Assembly (NCBI RefSeq): GCF_025464835.1
Contig: NZ_JAODMP010000066.1
Location: 1 to 42,999, forward strand
Direction: 5' to 3'
DNA length: 42,999 nt
Origin: Mycetocola sp.
GTDB lineage: Bacteria; Actinomycetota; Actinomycetes; Actinomycetales; Microbacteriaceae
Shown in pieces: positions 25,060 to 32,645 of this stretch; positions within the stretch are counted from its first letter, which is position 1; every line of letters starts with the position of its first letter. Under the pieces are notes generated by a model. The model saw only the letters and a program-made list of their open reading frames with translations, was not told the origin of the DNA and made no database searches. Position numbers and translations under genes: made by a program.

Positions 25060-25077
25060 GATGGGCCAGCCCGGTCA

Positions 25078-25575
25078 CTACTCGGTGGGCGATCCGCTGA
25101 GCACGTTCCTCGCCCGGTTCGCGAGTTCGGCGGACACCGTCACCGCGTAACTGGTCGCGATGACCTGCATGACCGACGTGAAGTCGCGTCGCCGGCGGTT
25201 CACCGCGTACGAAACGATCGTGAACATCATGCCGAACGCGGCGCCGATGAGCACGGCGGCGCCGACGAAGACGAGGTCGGATGCCGGGTTGATGATCACG
25301 AGCAGCAGCCCGAAGAACAGACCCAGCCAGGCGCCGCTCAGTGCCCCAGCACCGGCAGCACGGCCGTAGCTGAGCTTGCCTGTCACCCGTTCGACGCTCT
25401 TGAGCCCGTCGCCAACGATCGACACCTGCTTGACCGGGAAATCTGCCTGGGCAAGTCGGTCGACGGCCTGTTGCGCTTCACTGTAGGTCTCGAAGCTGGC
25501 GACAGTCTCGCCGCGCGGAAGAACGGTGTCGAGGGGCCCGCGGGACATGCCGCGACGCTGCTGTTGATTGCTCAC
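25078..25575 (-). CDS. DUF1269-type / general-stress-like small membrane protein
   Basis: 165 residues. An N-terminal soluble part (LDTVLPRGETVASFETYSEA, then RLAQADFPVKQVSIVG) has the pattern of the YflT/17M heat-induced stress domain. Two adjacent hydrophobic segments follow, about 85-107 and 110-132 (glycine-rich entry GAGALSGAWLGLFFG), then RRRRDF and a soluble end. Function unknown; the stress label is family-based. The start is GTG 25575, with GGGAG about 9 bases upstream. It is convergent with the aminopeptidase gene and divergent from the MgtE-like operon. Confidence 0.75.
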   Translation of the reverse strand: MSNQQQRRGMSRGPLDTVLPRGETVASFETYSEAQQAVDRLAQADFPVKQVSIVGDGLKSVERVTGKLSYGRAAGAGALSGAWLGLFFGLLLVIINPASDLVFVGAAVLIGAAFGMMFTIVSYAVNRRRRDFTSVMQVIATSYAVTVSAELANRARNVLSGSPTE

Positions 25576-25652
25576 CTGTCCATTCTCCCACCCGCATCCC
25601 GGGAATCCGCCTTTGTCTGCGCCGCCCATCCCCGCCGCCAGGCCGCGCGCAC

Positions 25653-25658
25653 TAAGTT
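25653..25658 (+). promoter_or_regulatory. -10 element of the MgtE-like / DUF1003 / mrp operon, leaderless type
   Basis: TAAGTT, then AGAGGG, then GTG 25665. The purine run is immediately against the start codon, too close for a Shine-Dalgarno sequence. Confidence 0.5.
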
Positions 25659-25664
25659 AGAGGG

Positions 25665-26951
25665 GTGAGTGGCACGAGAGTTTTCGTCGCCCGGTTGGCC
25701 GGGTGCACCGTTTTCGACCCCGCGGGCGACCGCGTGGGCAAGGTGCGCGACGTTCTCGTGGTGTACCGCAAGAACGACCCTCCCCGGGTGGTCGGGCTCA
25801 TCGTCGAGATCCCGGGAAAACGACGGGTTTTCGTGTCGATCGGGCGGGTGACGTCGATCGCCTCAGGGCAGATCATCACGACCGGTCTCATCAACGTGCG
25901 GCGCTTTGAGCAGCGAGGCGGAGAAGTCCGCGTGATCGCCGAACTCCTCGGCCGCAAGGTGGACTTCGTCGACGACTCAGGCGAAGCCACCATCGAGGAC
26001 GTCGCCATCGAGGAAGTCGGCCCTGGCGCATGGGCTGTCAGCCAGTACTTCGTCCGCCGCCCCAAGGCGTCGTCGAGCCCGTTCGCGAAGGGTACGACGA
26101 CGTTCGCGACCTGGCGCGAGATCCGGGAGAGGCAGACCGGCAGCGAAGCGCAGTCCGCTGAACAGCTCATCGCCACCTACTCAGACTTGAAACCGGCCGA
26201 CTTGGCCAACACCCTGCTTGATCTGCCACAGGACCGCATGATCGAGGTCGCGGAGGAGCTCTCGGACGACCGCCTGGCCGACGCCCTCGAGGAGATGCCC
26301 GAGTCCGACCAGGTCCACATCCTCACCGAACTCGGTGATGAACGCGCCGCGGACGTCCTCGACCACATGCAACCCGATGACGCCGCCGACCTCGTCGCCC
26401 AGCTGCCGGCCGAGCGCGGCGAACGCCTGCTCCAGCTGATGGAGCCAGAAGAGGCGGACGATGTCCGGATGCTCCTGGCCTTCGCCCCTGACACCGCAGG
26501 TGGTCTGATGACGACGGAGCCGGTGATTCTCTCGGCCGACTCGACGGTCGCGGAGGCGCTTGCGCTCATCCGCCGTCCTGAACTTCCGCCCGCCCTCGGC
26601 GCAGCGGTCTGCATCACCCTTCCGCCGTACGAGCCTCCCACCGGGCGCTACCTCGGCATCGTCCACTTCCAGCGGATGCTCCGCTACCCGCCGCATGAAC
26701 GGCTCGGTTCGATCATGGACCAGAGCCTGGACCCGGTCACGGCCAAGGCATCCGCCGCCGAAGTGTCGAGGATCCTCGCGAGCTACGACCTCGTCTCCGT
26801 TCCGGTCGTCGATGACAACCACCGGCTCGTCGGGGTGGTGACGATTGACGATGTCCTCGATTACCTGTTGCCCGAAGACTGGCGAAGTCAGAACGACGAC
26901 GACGCAGTAGCGACCCACAGACCACAGGGAAGGAGGCCAGCTCGTGCCTAA
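25665..26951 (+). CDS. soluble MgtE N-domain and CBS-pair protein
   Basis: 428 residues. Residues 1-130 form a beta-rich region with PRC-barrel-like features (TVFDPAGDRVGKVRDVLVV). Residues 165-280 resemble the superhelical MgtE N-domain (LANTLLDLPQDRMIEVAEEL, then DDAADLVAQLPAE). Residues 281-405 form a CBS pair (GGLMTTEPVILSADSTVAEAL and VPVVDDNHRLVGVVTIDDV). The transmembrane magnesium channel of true MgtE is absent, so this is a regulator or sensor rather than a transporter by itself. It is the first gene of an operon with DUF1003 (8-bp overlap) and mrp (14-bp overlap), the order seen around Rv1232c-Rv1229c. What it senses, perhaps Mg2+ or adenine nucleotides, is inference. Confidence 0.82.
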   Translation: MSGTRVFVARLAGCTVFDPAGDRVGKVRDVLVVYRKNDPPRVVGLIVEIPGKRRVFVSIGRVTSIASGQIITTGLINVRRFEQRGGEVRVIAELLGRKVDFVDDSGEATIEDVAIEEVGPGAWAVSQYFVRRPKASSSPFAKGTTTFATWREIRERQTGSEAQSAEQLIATYSDLKPADLANTLLDLPQDRMIEVAEELSDDRLADALEEMPESDQVHILTELGDERAADVLDHMQPDDAADLVAQLPAERGERLLQLMEPEEADDVRMLLAFAPDTAGGLMTTEPVILSADSTVAEALALIRRPELPPALGAAVCITLPPYEPPTGRYLGIVHFQRMLRYPPHERLGSIMDQSLDPVTAKASAAEVSRILASYDLVSVPVVDDNHRLVGVVTIDDVLDYLLPEDWRSQNDDDAVATHRPQGRRPARA

Positions 26952-27456
26952 GATCCGCAGGAACGAAGTGCGCCTCGACGCCCCGAAAGGCCTCCGCACG
27001 TCGATGCTTCCCGGCCGCAACCGGGAGTCCAGTGACCGCTTCGGTCGGTTCACGGAGTGGGTGGCGCGCGCCATGGGAACCCCGGGGTTCCTCGCAGGGC
27101 TTACCCTCTTCTGCCTGGCCTGGATCGCGTACAACACGTGGGGTCCTGAGGACTTCCGGTTCGACTCGGCCGCGCTCGGCTTCACCGCGCTCACCCTCAT
27201 CCTGTCCCTGCAGGCGTCGTATGCCGCTCCGCTCATCCTCCTCGCCCAGAACCGCCAGGACGACCGTGACCGGGTGCAGATCGAGCAGGACCGGCAGCGC
27301 TCGGAACGTAACCTCAACGACACCGAATACCTGGCACGGGAGGTGGTGGCCCTGCGTCTCGCCATGAAGGACATGGCATCGAGGGACTTCATCCGCCAGG
27401 AACTCCGCTCTCTGCTGGAGGAGCTCGAGAAAGACAAGGACGATGTCCAACGCTGA
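26944..27456 (+). CDS. DUF1003 family membrane protein
   Basis: 170 residues with two hydrophobic helices, about 47-68 (FLAGLTLFCLAWIAYNTW) and 74-96 (LGFTALTLILSLQASYAAP). They are followed by the DUF1003 hallmark LLAQNRQDDRDR and a long charged, probably coiled-coil tail (about 100-170). It probably pairs with the MgtE-like protein upstream, given the conserved neighbourhood and the 8-bp overlap. GTG 26944 is set by a strong GGAAGGAGG seven bases upstream, inside the preceding gene. Biochemical function is not known. Confidence 0.87.
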   Translation: MPKIRRNEVRLDAPKGLRTSMLPGRNRESSDRFGRFTEWVARAMGTPGFLAGLTLFCLAWIAYNTWGPEDFRFDSAALGFTALTLILSLQASYAAPLILLAQNRQDDRDRVQIEQDRQRSERNLNDTEYLAREVVALRLAMKDMASRDFIRQELRSLLEELEKDKDDVQR

Positions 27457-28606
27457 CCTCGAAGCTCGTATCACCGCAGCTCTCGGCCGCGTGATCGACC
27501 CGGAGATCCGTAAACCCATCACCGAACTCGGCATGGTCGCTTCCGTCACCGTCGATGACGCCGGCGCCGCATCCGTCGCCATCACCCTGACCATCGTCGG
27601 CTGCCCGGCAGCGACCGCGATCGAACGCGACGTGACCACAGCCGTCGCCGGTGTCCCCGGCGTCACCTCGACGAGCGTGGCGGTCGGTGTGATGACGGCG
27701 GATGAACGCCGGGCCCTGGTCGAGCGGCTTCGCGGCGGAAAGGCGGCACGGGTCATGCCGTTCGGCCCCGACTCGCTCACTCGCGTGATCGCCGTCACGA
27801 GCGGCAAGGGCGGTGTCGGCAAGTCGACGCTCACCGCCAACCTCGCTGTCGACCTCGCTTCGCGGGGCCTGAACGTCGGGATCATCGACGCTGACGTTCA
27901 CGGTTTCTCCATCCCCGGCCTGCTCGGGCTGACGGATGCCGCAGCGAAAGCCGGTGTGATCACCCGCCCCACCCAGGTCGGTGACATGATCCTCCCGCCG
28001 ATCGCGTACGGCGTGAAGGTGATCTCGATCGGCATGTTCGTCGAACCGGGCAGCTCGTCGGCCGTCGCCTGGCGCGGACCGATGCTGCACCGCACCATCA
28101 CGCAGTTTTTGACCGATGTGTACTTCGGGGATCTCGACATCCTTCTTCTCGACCTTCCTCCCGGCACCGGTGACGTGGCCATCTCCATCGGGCAGACCCT
28201 GCCCCATGCCGACGTCCTCGTCGTCACCACACCACAGCCGGCAGCGGCTGACGTCGCCGAACGCAGCGGCACTGTTGCCAGGCAGACCGGCCAGCGGGTG
28301 ATCGGAGTGGTCGAGAACATGGCGGGCCTCGTGCAGCAGGACGGCACCGTTCTGCCGCTCTTCGGCGAAGGAGGAGGGGCAGAAGTGGCGAAGAGGCTCA
28401 GCGCGGCGGATGGTGCTCCCGAGGTGCCGCTGCTCGCCTCGGTGCCCATCAGCGTTCCCCTGCGCTCCGGCGGCGACTCGGGAATGCCGGTCGTGCTCAG
28501 CGAGCCGCTCGACCCCGCCAGCATCGCCATCCGCACCGTCGCCGACCGGCTTGTCGCGACCGGCCGCGGGCTCGCTGGCCGCAAACTGGGCCTGGCGCCG
28601 GTGTAG
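27443..28606 (+). CDS. mrp: Mrp/NBP35-family P-loop ATPase
   Basis: 387 residues. Residues 1-85 are the DUF59/MIP18-like domain (VIDPEIRKPITELGMV and IVGCPAATAIE). The P-loop domain has the deviant Walker A SGKGGVGKST (about 116-125), IIDADVHGFSIPGLLG, and LLLDLPPGTGDV. Family members carry or insert Fe-S clusters. The C-terminal CPxC cluster-binding motif that usually follows VENM is missing here: the sequence reads ENMAGLVQQDGTVLPLFG. Fe-S transfer through that motif is therefore doubtful; some other actinobacterial Mrp proteins may share this. ATG 27443 overlaps the DUF1003 gene by 14 bp. Last gene of the operon, convergent with tatB. Confidence 0.9.
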   Translation: MSNADLEARITAALGRVIDPEIRKPITELGMVASVTVDDAGAASVAITLTIVGCPAATAIERDVTTAVAGVPGVTSTSVAVGVMTADERRALVERLRGGKAARVMPFGPDSLTRVIAVTSGKGGVGKSTLTANLAVDLASRGLNVGIIDADVHGFSIPGLLGLTDAAAKAGVITRPTQVGDMILPPIAYGVKVISIGMFVEPGSSSAVAWRGPMLHRTITQFLTDVYFGDLDILLLDLPPGTGDVAISIGQTLPHADVLVVTTPQPAAADVAERSGTVARQTGQRVIGVVENMAGLVQQDGTVLPLFGEGGGAEVAKRLSAADGAPEVPLLASVPISVPLRSGGDSGMPVVLSEPLDPASIAIRTVADRLVATGRGLAGRKLGLAPV

Positions 28607-28732
28607 CGGTGCGTCGGCGGCACGCTCGCCTGAAGACCTTCGCCTGGTGTGCGGCGGTGCCCGTTCTCGCCGGCCGCGCTGCTCTGAGCCAGGGAACCGC
28701 CCGCAGGAGCGTCGATGCCGTCAGGGCACCGC

Positions 28733-29194
28733 TCAGGTCGACTCAGCGTCGAAGGGCGGCGGAGCGACCGACTCCCCGGACGCGATCCGGCGGCGGCGAT
28801 CGACAGCACCTGAGGTCACGAATGGCGACGACGCCGCACCGGGAACCGTCTGCTTCGACACCGCGACTCCTGCGGCAGCGGCGCCGGCAGCCGCGGGAAC
28901 AGCCGACGGGGGTTTGATCACCGGTTCGGACTCCGGCACGTCGTCGAGGAGAGCTTCACGGATGATCCGGCGCGGGTCGTACTGCCTGGGGTCGAGCTTC
29001 TGCCAGTCGACGTCGTCGAACTCCGGTCCCATTTCGTCGCGCATGCGGTCTTTGGCTCCGCGAGCCATGTCGCGCAGCGAGCGGATCAGCTGCGCGAATT
29101 TCGATGCGTATTCCGGCAGCCGTTCGGGACCGAGAAGAAAGACAGCGATCACCCCGATGATGAGCAACTTCTCGAACGTCAGGCCAAAGAACAC
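28733..29194 (-). CDS. tatB: Sec-independent translocase component TatB
   Basis: 153 residues. One N-terminal membrane helix (about 7-22, LLIIGVIAVFLL) ends in the TatA/B signature GPERLP, followed by the amphipathic helix EYASKFAQLIRSLRDMAR and a long polar tail rich in Ala, Pro and Val. The Glu within the membrane helix region and the length favour TatB over TatA. It acts with TatC in recognising twin-arginine signal peptides; no tatC is in this window. The start is GTG 29194, with TAGTCT six bases upstream and no Shine-Dalgarno sequence. The 126 bp to the end of mrp show no further gene I can support. Confidence 0.88.
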   Translation of the reverse strand: MFFGLTFEKLLIIGVIAVFLLGPERLPEYASKFAQLIRSLRDMARGAKDRMRDEMGPEFDDVDWQKLDPRQYDPRRIIREALLDDVPESEPVIKPPSAVPAAAGAAAAGVAVSKQTVPGAASSPFVTSGAVDRRRRIASGESVAPPPFDAEST

Positions 29195-29200
29195 GAGTTC

Positions 29201-29206
29201 AGACTA
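29201..29206 (-). promoter_or_regulatory. -10 element of tatB, leaderless type
   Basis: TAGTCT on the minus strand, then GAACTC, then GTG 29194. Confidence 0.55.
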
Positions 29207-29278
29207 TCGCGCCGCGCCTTGTGAATTCCCGCACATTCCGCCGGTACTGTTGTGCCAACCACCATCGGGAGTGAAGAC

Positions 29279-29908
29279 GTGTCAGAACAAGATTCGAACT
29301 GGAAGTACGCCGACTATATCGTCACCGAATCTGAGGCGATCGCGAAGGCACGGGCACAGTCCCTGGAGCTTGGCGTCGAACCCCTGTCACCGGCGATGGG
29401 TGCGCAGGTTGCGGTCCTCGCTGCGGCGGCGAATGCGGTCAACATCGTCGAGATCGGCACAGGAGCAGGGGTGTCCGGCTTGTGGCTCCTGCATTCCTCT
29501 TCCCGTTCGGTGCTGACCTCCATCGACTCCGAAGTGGAACACCTCGGCTACGCCAGGCAGGCGTTCTCCGACGCCCGGATCGCCGCGAACCGTGTCCGCC
29601 TCATCACCGGGAGGGCGCTCGACGTGCTTCCCCGCATGAATGAGAACTCGTACGACATCGTCTACGTCGACGGAGACCCCGCCCAGGTGATCGAAAACGT
29701 CGAGCACGGGCTTCGGCTGGCCCGCGCCCGCGGCACCGTCCTCGTTCCCCACGCGCTGTGGCGCGGGCGTGTGGCCGACCCGGCGCAGCGCGACGACATC
29801 ACAAGCGCCTTCCGAACCTTGGTGCAGGAAATCGCCTCCTCAACAGCCGTGGTGAGTGCACTTTCGCCCGTCGGCGACGGCCTGTTGCAGATCACCAAGC
29901 TCGACTGA
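29279..29908 (+). CDS. O-methyltransferase, Rv1220c-like
   Basis: 209 residues, a class I SAM-dependent O-methyltransferase of the catechol-OMT-like family. The SAM motif is NIVEIGTGAGVSGLWLL (about 54-70), followed by LTSIDSEVEHL and the metal-site region DIVYVDGDPAQVIE. The substrate is unknown. The start is GTG 29279, because GGGAG lies 7 bases upstream; translation from 29252 would cross that Shine-Dalgarno sequence. TACTGT near 29244 is a possible -10 of a leadered message. Its position beside tatB matches the Rv1220c-Rv1224 region of mycobacteria, although sigE, rseA and htrA are not between them here. Confidence 0.85.
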   Translation: MSEQDSNWKYADYIVTESEAIAKARAQSLELGVEPLSPAMGAQVAVLAAAANAVNIVEIGTGAGVSGLWLLHSSSRSVLTSIDSEVEHLGYARQAFSDARIAANRVRLITGRALDVLPRMNENSYDIVYVDGDPAQVIENVEHGLRLARARGTVLVPHALWRGRVADPAQRDDITSAFRTLVQEIASSTAVVSALSPVGDGLLQITKLD

Positions 29909-29918
29909 CGCCGCACAG

Positions 29919-29971
29919 CAAAAAAGACGCGAATGCGTGTGGTCAGGCGACCACCGGCATCCGCGTCTTCG
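29919..29971 (-). terminator. nested-hairpin terminator after the DUF3117 gene
   Basis: On the minus strand the outer stem AAGACGCGGATGC pairs with GCATTCGCGTCTT (one mismatch) and is followed by TTTT. Inside it sits a second perfect hairpin, GTGGTC-GCCT-GACCAC. On the plus strand it also lies 10 bases after the methyltransferase stop, so it may serve both converging genes. Confidence 0.8.
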
Positions 29972-29982
29972 TACGTGAAGAA

Positions 29983-30156
29983 CTAGCTCGGGGAAACGAC
30001 CCCGGCGAGTGCATCGTGGAGTTCTTTGGCTTCAGCATCGTTCACGGAGACGACGAGTCGCCCGCCGCCTTCGAGTGGAACCCGCACGATGATCAGCCGA
30101 CCCTCCTTCACGGCCTCCATTGGCCCATCCCCAGTCCTCGGCTTCATCGCAGCCAT
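29983..30156 (-). CDS. DUF3117 family small protein
   Basis: A 57-residue protein not longer than a typical small-ORF cutoff. It matches DUF3117 from end to end: MAAMKPRTGDGPMEAVKEG at the start, IIVRVPLEGGGRLVVS in the middle and EAKELHDALAGVV at the end. The family is nearly universal in actinobacteria and its function is unknown. The start is ATG 30156, with AGGGGAG 5 bases upstream. A terminator follows 12 bases after the TAG stop, so it is monocistronic. The M. tuberculosis counterpart, as I recall, is Rv1211, also between dapE and Rv1220c. Confidence 0.93.
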   Translation of the reverse strand: MAAMKPRTGDGPMEAVKEGRLIIVRVPLEGGGRLVVSVNDAEAKELHDALAGVVSPS

Positions 30157-30180
30157 TCGGCTCCCCTTTCGTTGCTCAGA

Positions 30181-30186
30181 ACTCTA
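30181..30186 (-). promoter_or_regulatory. putative -10 element of the DUF3117 gene
   Basis: TAGAGT on the minus strand, giving a leader of about 18 bases that includes the AGGGGAG Shine-Dalgarno sequence. An A/T-rich GATAATAG runs into it. Confidence 0.4.
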
Positions 30187-30250
30187 TTATCCGCCATGCA
30201 GGGCGGACAGGCGAAATCGCCCCTTTTCCTGTCCCGTACTGGGGGCACGC

Positions 30251-31480
30251 TTACGGCGGTGTCCAGTCGTAGCCGTCGACCCGCCAAGCGATGAGAGTCC
30301 AGCCGATTTGTCCCACGATACTGGCGACGACGATCGCGACCCGGTACACGACGGATCGGGGCTGCGCGAGTACCCCGGCCAGCGGGAAGACCGGAACGAG
30401 CAGCCGGAATGTGCTGGACTGCGGGAAGAACACCCCGAAGAGATAGAGCAGGTAGCTCCCGACCCATAACCGGAGATCCACCCCGAGCCGCCTCGCCGGT
30501 GGGGAAAGGAGAAGCGCGACCGCGGCGGCGACGAGCACGGCGACCCCGGCGGCGCCCCACCGGAACCCGGCAGGAAGCCTGAGCCCGTTCACCGCCCACC
30601 AGTCCAGCCCCTGGAACCAACCAGCGAACGGCACCAGGTCGGTGTAGCCGATGTAGGCCGACCGCCATGCCAGTTCGGTGTCGGTGTACGCGGTGAACGA
30701 GCCGGTGAGCGCCCAGGCGATGAGCAGCCAGCCGAGGCCGAGCACGCCGCTCGCGACTGCCGTGACGGATGCCGCGATCCGCTCGCTCGCCGGGAACGGG
30801 TCCCGCTGCCTGGTCCACCAGCGGTGCAGCAGGTGCACCAGCAGGAACAGCGCGAAAGCGAGGCCGCTCGGTCGGGTGAACGAGGCAACGGCGATCACCG
30901 GCAGAACCATCCAGTACCTCCGACGCAGCACGAGGTAGAGAGCGCCGGCAAGCAGCAGGAGGTGCATCGATTCTGCGTACGCCACCTGCAGAATGGGTGA
31001 AAGCGGCGACACGGAGTAGCAGACGACGGCGAACATCGCGGTTCCAGGTGGGAGGACCAGTCGGAACAGCCGTGCCACGACGACAGCGGATGCGAAGCCA
31101 CATGCCAGCGAGACGAACACCGCCGACGGGGCCCACGGCGCCCCGGTGAGCACCATGAGCGCTCGAACCACCATCGGGTACACCGGCATGAACGCCCATG
31201 CGTTCTCAGCGACCTGACCGTCCTCGGTTCGAGGCAGGACGCTCGGGTAGCCGGACTCAGCGACGATGTTGTACCAGCGGCCATCCCAGATGGACGCGAA
31301 ATCCGCGTAGCCGGGGCTCGGGCCGGTCCAGGCGTTAGCAGCCTGCCCGGCCGCCACGACGAGCAGGATCGTTGTGGTTACCGCGCGCGCAGCGCCGAAC
31401 ACCAGGAGCGCCTGGGCCCACCATGGGATGCGTCGCCACAGGCCGCAGATCGACCCGAACCGGAGCTCAGCTCCTCGCAC
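30251..31480 (-). CDS. PIG-V-like integral membrane mannosyltransferase
   Basis: 409 residues with about nine to eleven hydrophobic segments. It resembles the PIG-V/GT-C type of polyprenyl-phosphate-mannose-dependent transferases: an Asp-containing first loop (SIWDGRWYNIVAESGYP, about 62-80), AYAESMHLLLLAGAL (about 170) and ASFTRPSGLAFAL (about 205). The expected role is adding mannose or another sugar to a lipid or glycan on the outer membrane face. The acceptor is unknown and the assignment is moderately firm. The GTG at 31480 lies inside the end of dapE (14-bp overlap), so translation is probably coupled. The two proteins have no obvious functional link. Confidence 0.65.
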   Translation of the reverse strand: MRGAELRFGSICGLWRRIPWWAQALLVFGAARAVTTTILLVVAAGQAANAWTGPSPGYADFASIWDGRWYNIVAESGYPSVLPRTEDGQVAENAWAFMPVYPMVVRALMVLTGAPWAPSAVFVSLACGFASAVVVARLFRLVLPPGTAMFAVVCYSVSPLSPILQVAYAESMHLLLLAGALYLVLRRRYWMVLPVIAVASFTRPSGLAFALFLLVHLLHRWWTRQRDPFPASERIAASVTAVASGVLGLGWLLIAWALTGSFTAYTDTELAWRSAYIGYTDLVPFAGWFQGLDWWAVNGLRLPAGFRWGAAGVAVLVAAAVALLLSPPARRLGVDLRLWVGSYLLYLFGVFFPQSSTFRLLVPVFPLAGVLAQPRSVVYRVAIVVASIVGQIGWTLIAWRVDGYDWTPP

Positions 31481-32570
31481 CGGTCAGCCAGGTGCGGAGT
31501 GCCGTCTCACAGGCTGTGATCTCGTCGAGCGCGACCCGCTCGTCGTCGGCGTGGGCCTTGAGCGGGTCCCCCGGGCCGTAATTGACCGCGGGGATGCCGA
31601 GAGCAGAGAACCTGGCCACATCGGTCCAGCCGTACTTGGGCAGAGCGCGACCGCCAACCGCAGCAAGGAACTCCTGCGCGATCGGCGCGTCGAGGCCCGG
31701 CCTGGCACCGTCGGCGGCGTCCTGGAGGGTCACGTCGAAATCGGCGAACAACTCGCGGAGCTCCACCTCAGCCTCAGCAGCGCTGCGGCTGGGTGCGAAC
31801 CGGTAGTTCACCGTCACCGTGCACTCGTCGGGAATGACGTTGCCGGCGATGCCGCCGGAGATGCCGACGGCGTTGAGGCCCTCGCGGTAGACGAGGCCGT
31901 CGACGTCGATCGAGCGTGGTTGGTACGCGGCGAGGACGGCGAGGATCGGCGCGGCTTTATGGATGGCGTTGTCGCCGACCCAGCTGCGGGCCGAATGGGC
32001 TCGGAGCCCCCTCGTCGTGATGGCGACCCGGAGGGTGCCGTTGCATCCGCCCTCGATGTCGCCACGGGTGGGTTCGCCGAGGATGGCGAAGTCCCCGACG
32101 AACAGGTCAGGGCGTCGTTCGGCGAGCAGTTTGAGTCCGTTGATATCGCTCGACACTTCTTCGTTGTCGTACCACATCCAAGTCACGTCACAAGCGGGGG
32201 TCGTCAGCTCGGCGGCGAGTTTGAGCTGGACCGCCACTCCGGCCTTCATGTCGACGGTTCCCCTACCCCACAGATAATCCCTGCCGTCGACGGTTTCGAA
32301 GCGGGTCGGCAGGTTGTCGTTGAGCGGGACGGTGTCGATGTGCCCGGCGATGATGACCCGCCGGCTTCTGCCCTGCATCGTCCGTGCCACGATCGTGTTG
32401 CCGTCGCGGACGACCTCGAGGTGAGGGTACCCGGCCAGCGCGAGCACGATGGCATCCGCGAGGGTTCCCTCATTCCCCGACACCGATTCGATGTCGCAGA
32501 TCGCCCGGGTGAGGTCCACGGACCCGGCGGTAAGGTCGAGCGGGAAGATGTCGAGAGGCTGGTCCGGCAT
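31467..32570 (-). CDS. dapE: succinyl-diaminopimelate desuccinylase
   Basis: 367 residues, M20 metallopeptidase family, actinobacterial DapE type. The enzyme cleaves N-succinyl-LL-2,6-diaminopimelate to succinate and LL-diaminopimelate in the lysine/peptidoglycan pathway. Metal ligands and catalytic residues can be placed in GHIDTVP, WGRGTVDMKAG, DNEEVSS (catalytic Glu and ligand), GEPTRGDIEGG and the C-terminal GDPLKAHADDE. The ATG 32570 start is preceded by TAGACT plus 6 bases and no Shine-Dalgarno sequence. It is divergent from dapD across 75 bp, and dapC is 5 kb away, so most of the succinylase branch is clustered here. Confidence 0.92.
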   Translation of the reverse strand: MPDQPLDIFPLDLTAGSVDLTRAICDIESVSGNEGTLADAIVLALAGYPHLEVVRDGNTIVARTMQGRSRRVIIAGHIDTVPLNDNLPTRFETVDGRDYLWGRGTVDMKAGVAVQLKLAAELTTPACDVTWMWYDNEEVSSDINGLKLLAERRPDLFVGDFAILGEPTRGDIEGGCNGTLRVAITTRGLRAHSARSWVGDNAIHKAAPILAVLAAYQPRSIDVDGLVYREGLNAVGISGGIAGNVIPDECTVTVNYRFAPSRSAAEAEVELRELFADFDVTLQDAADGARPGLDAPIAQEFLAAVGGRALPKYGWTDVARFSALGIPAVNYGPGDPLKAHADDERVALDEITACETALRTWLTGARS

Positions 32571-32576
32571 GGCTTC

Positions 32577-32582
32577 AGTCTA
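32577..32582 (-). promoter_or_regulatory. -10 element of dapE, leaderless type
   Basis: TAGACT on the minus strand, then GAAGCC, then ATG 32570. Confidence 0.6.
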
Positions 32583-32633
32583 TGGCGGCCGAACCGGGGG
32601 CCAGGGGCGGCCACCTTGGCGGGCAGCATTCGC

Positions 32634-32639
32634 TAGCCT
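32634..32639 (+). promoter_or_regulatory. -10 element of dapD, leaderless type
   Basis: TAGCCT, then TGAGGC, then ATG 32646. With the dapE hexamer it forms a compact divergent promoter pair with 51 bases between the two -10 elements. Confidence 0.6.
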
Positions 32640-32645
32640 TGAGGC

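Noticed and set aside
28609-28917. Small plus-strand open frame after mrp
   Set aside because: It runs into the tatB tail, has no ribosome binding site and no family-like sequence.
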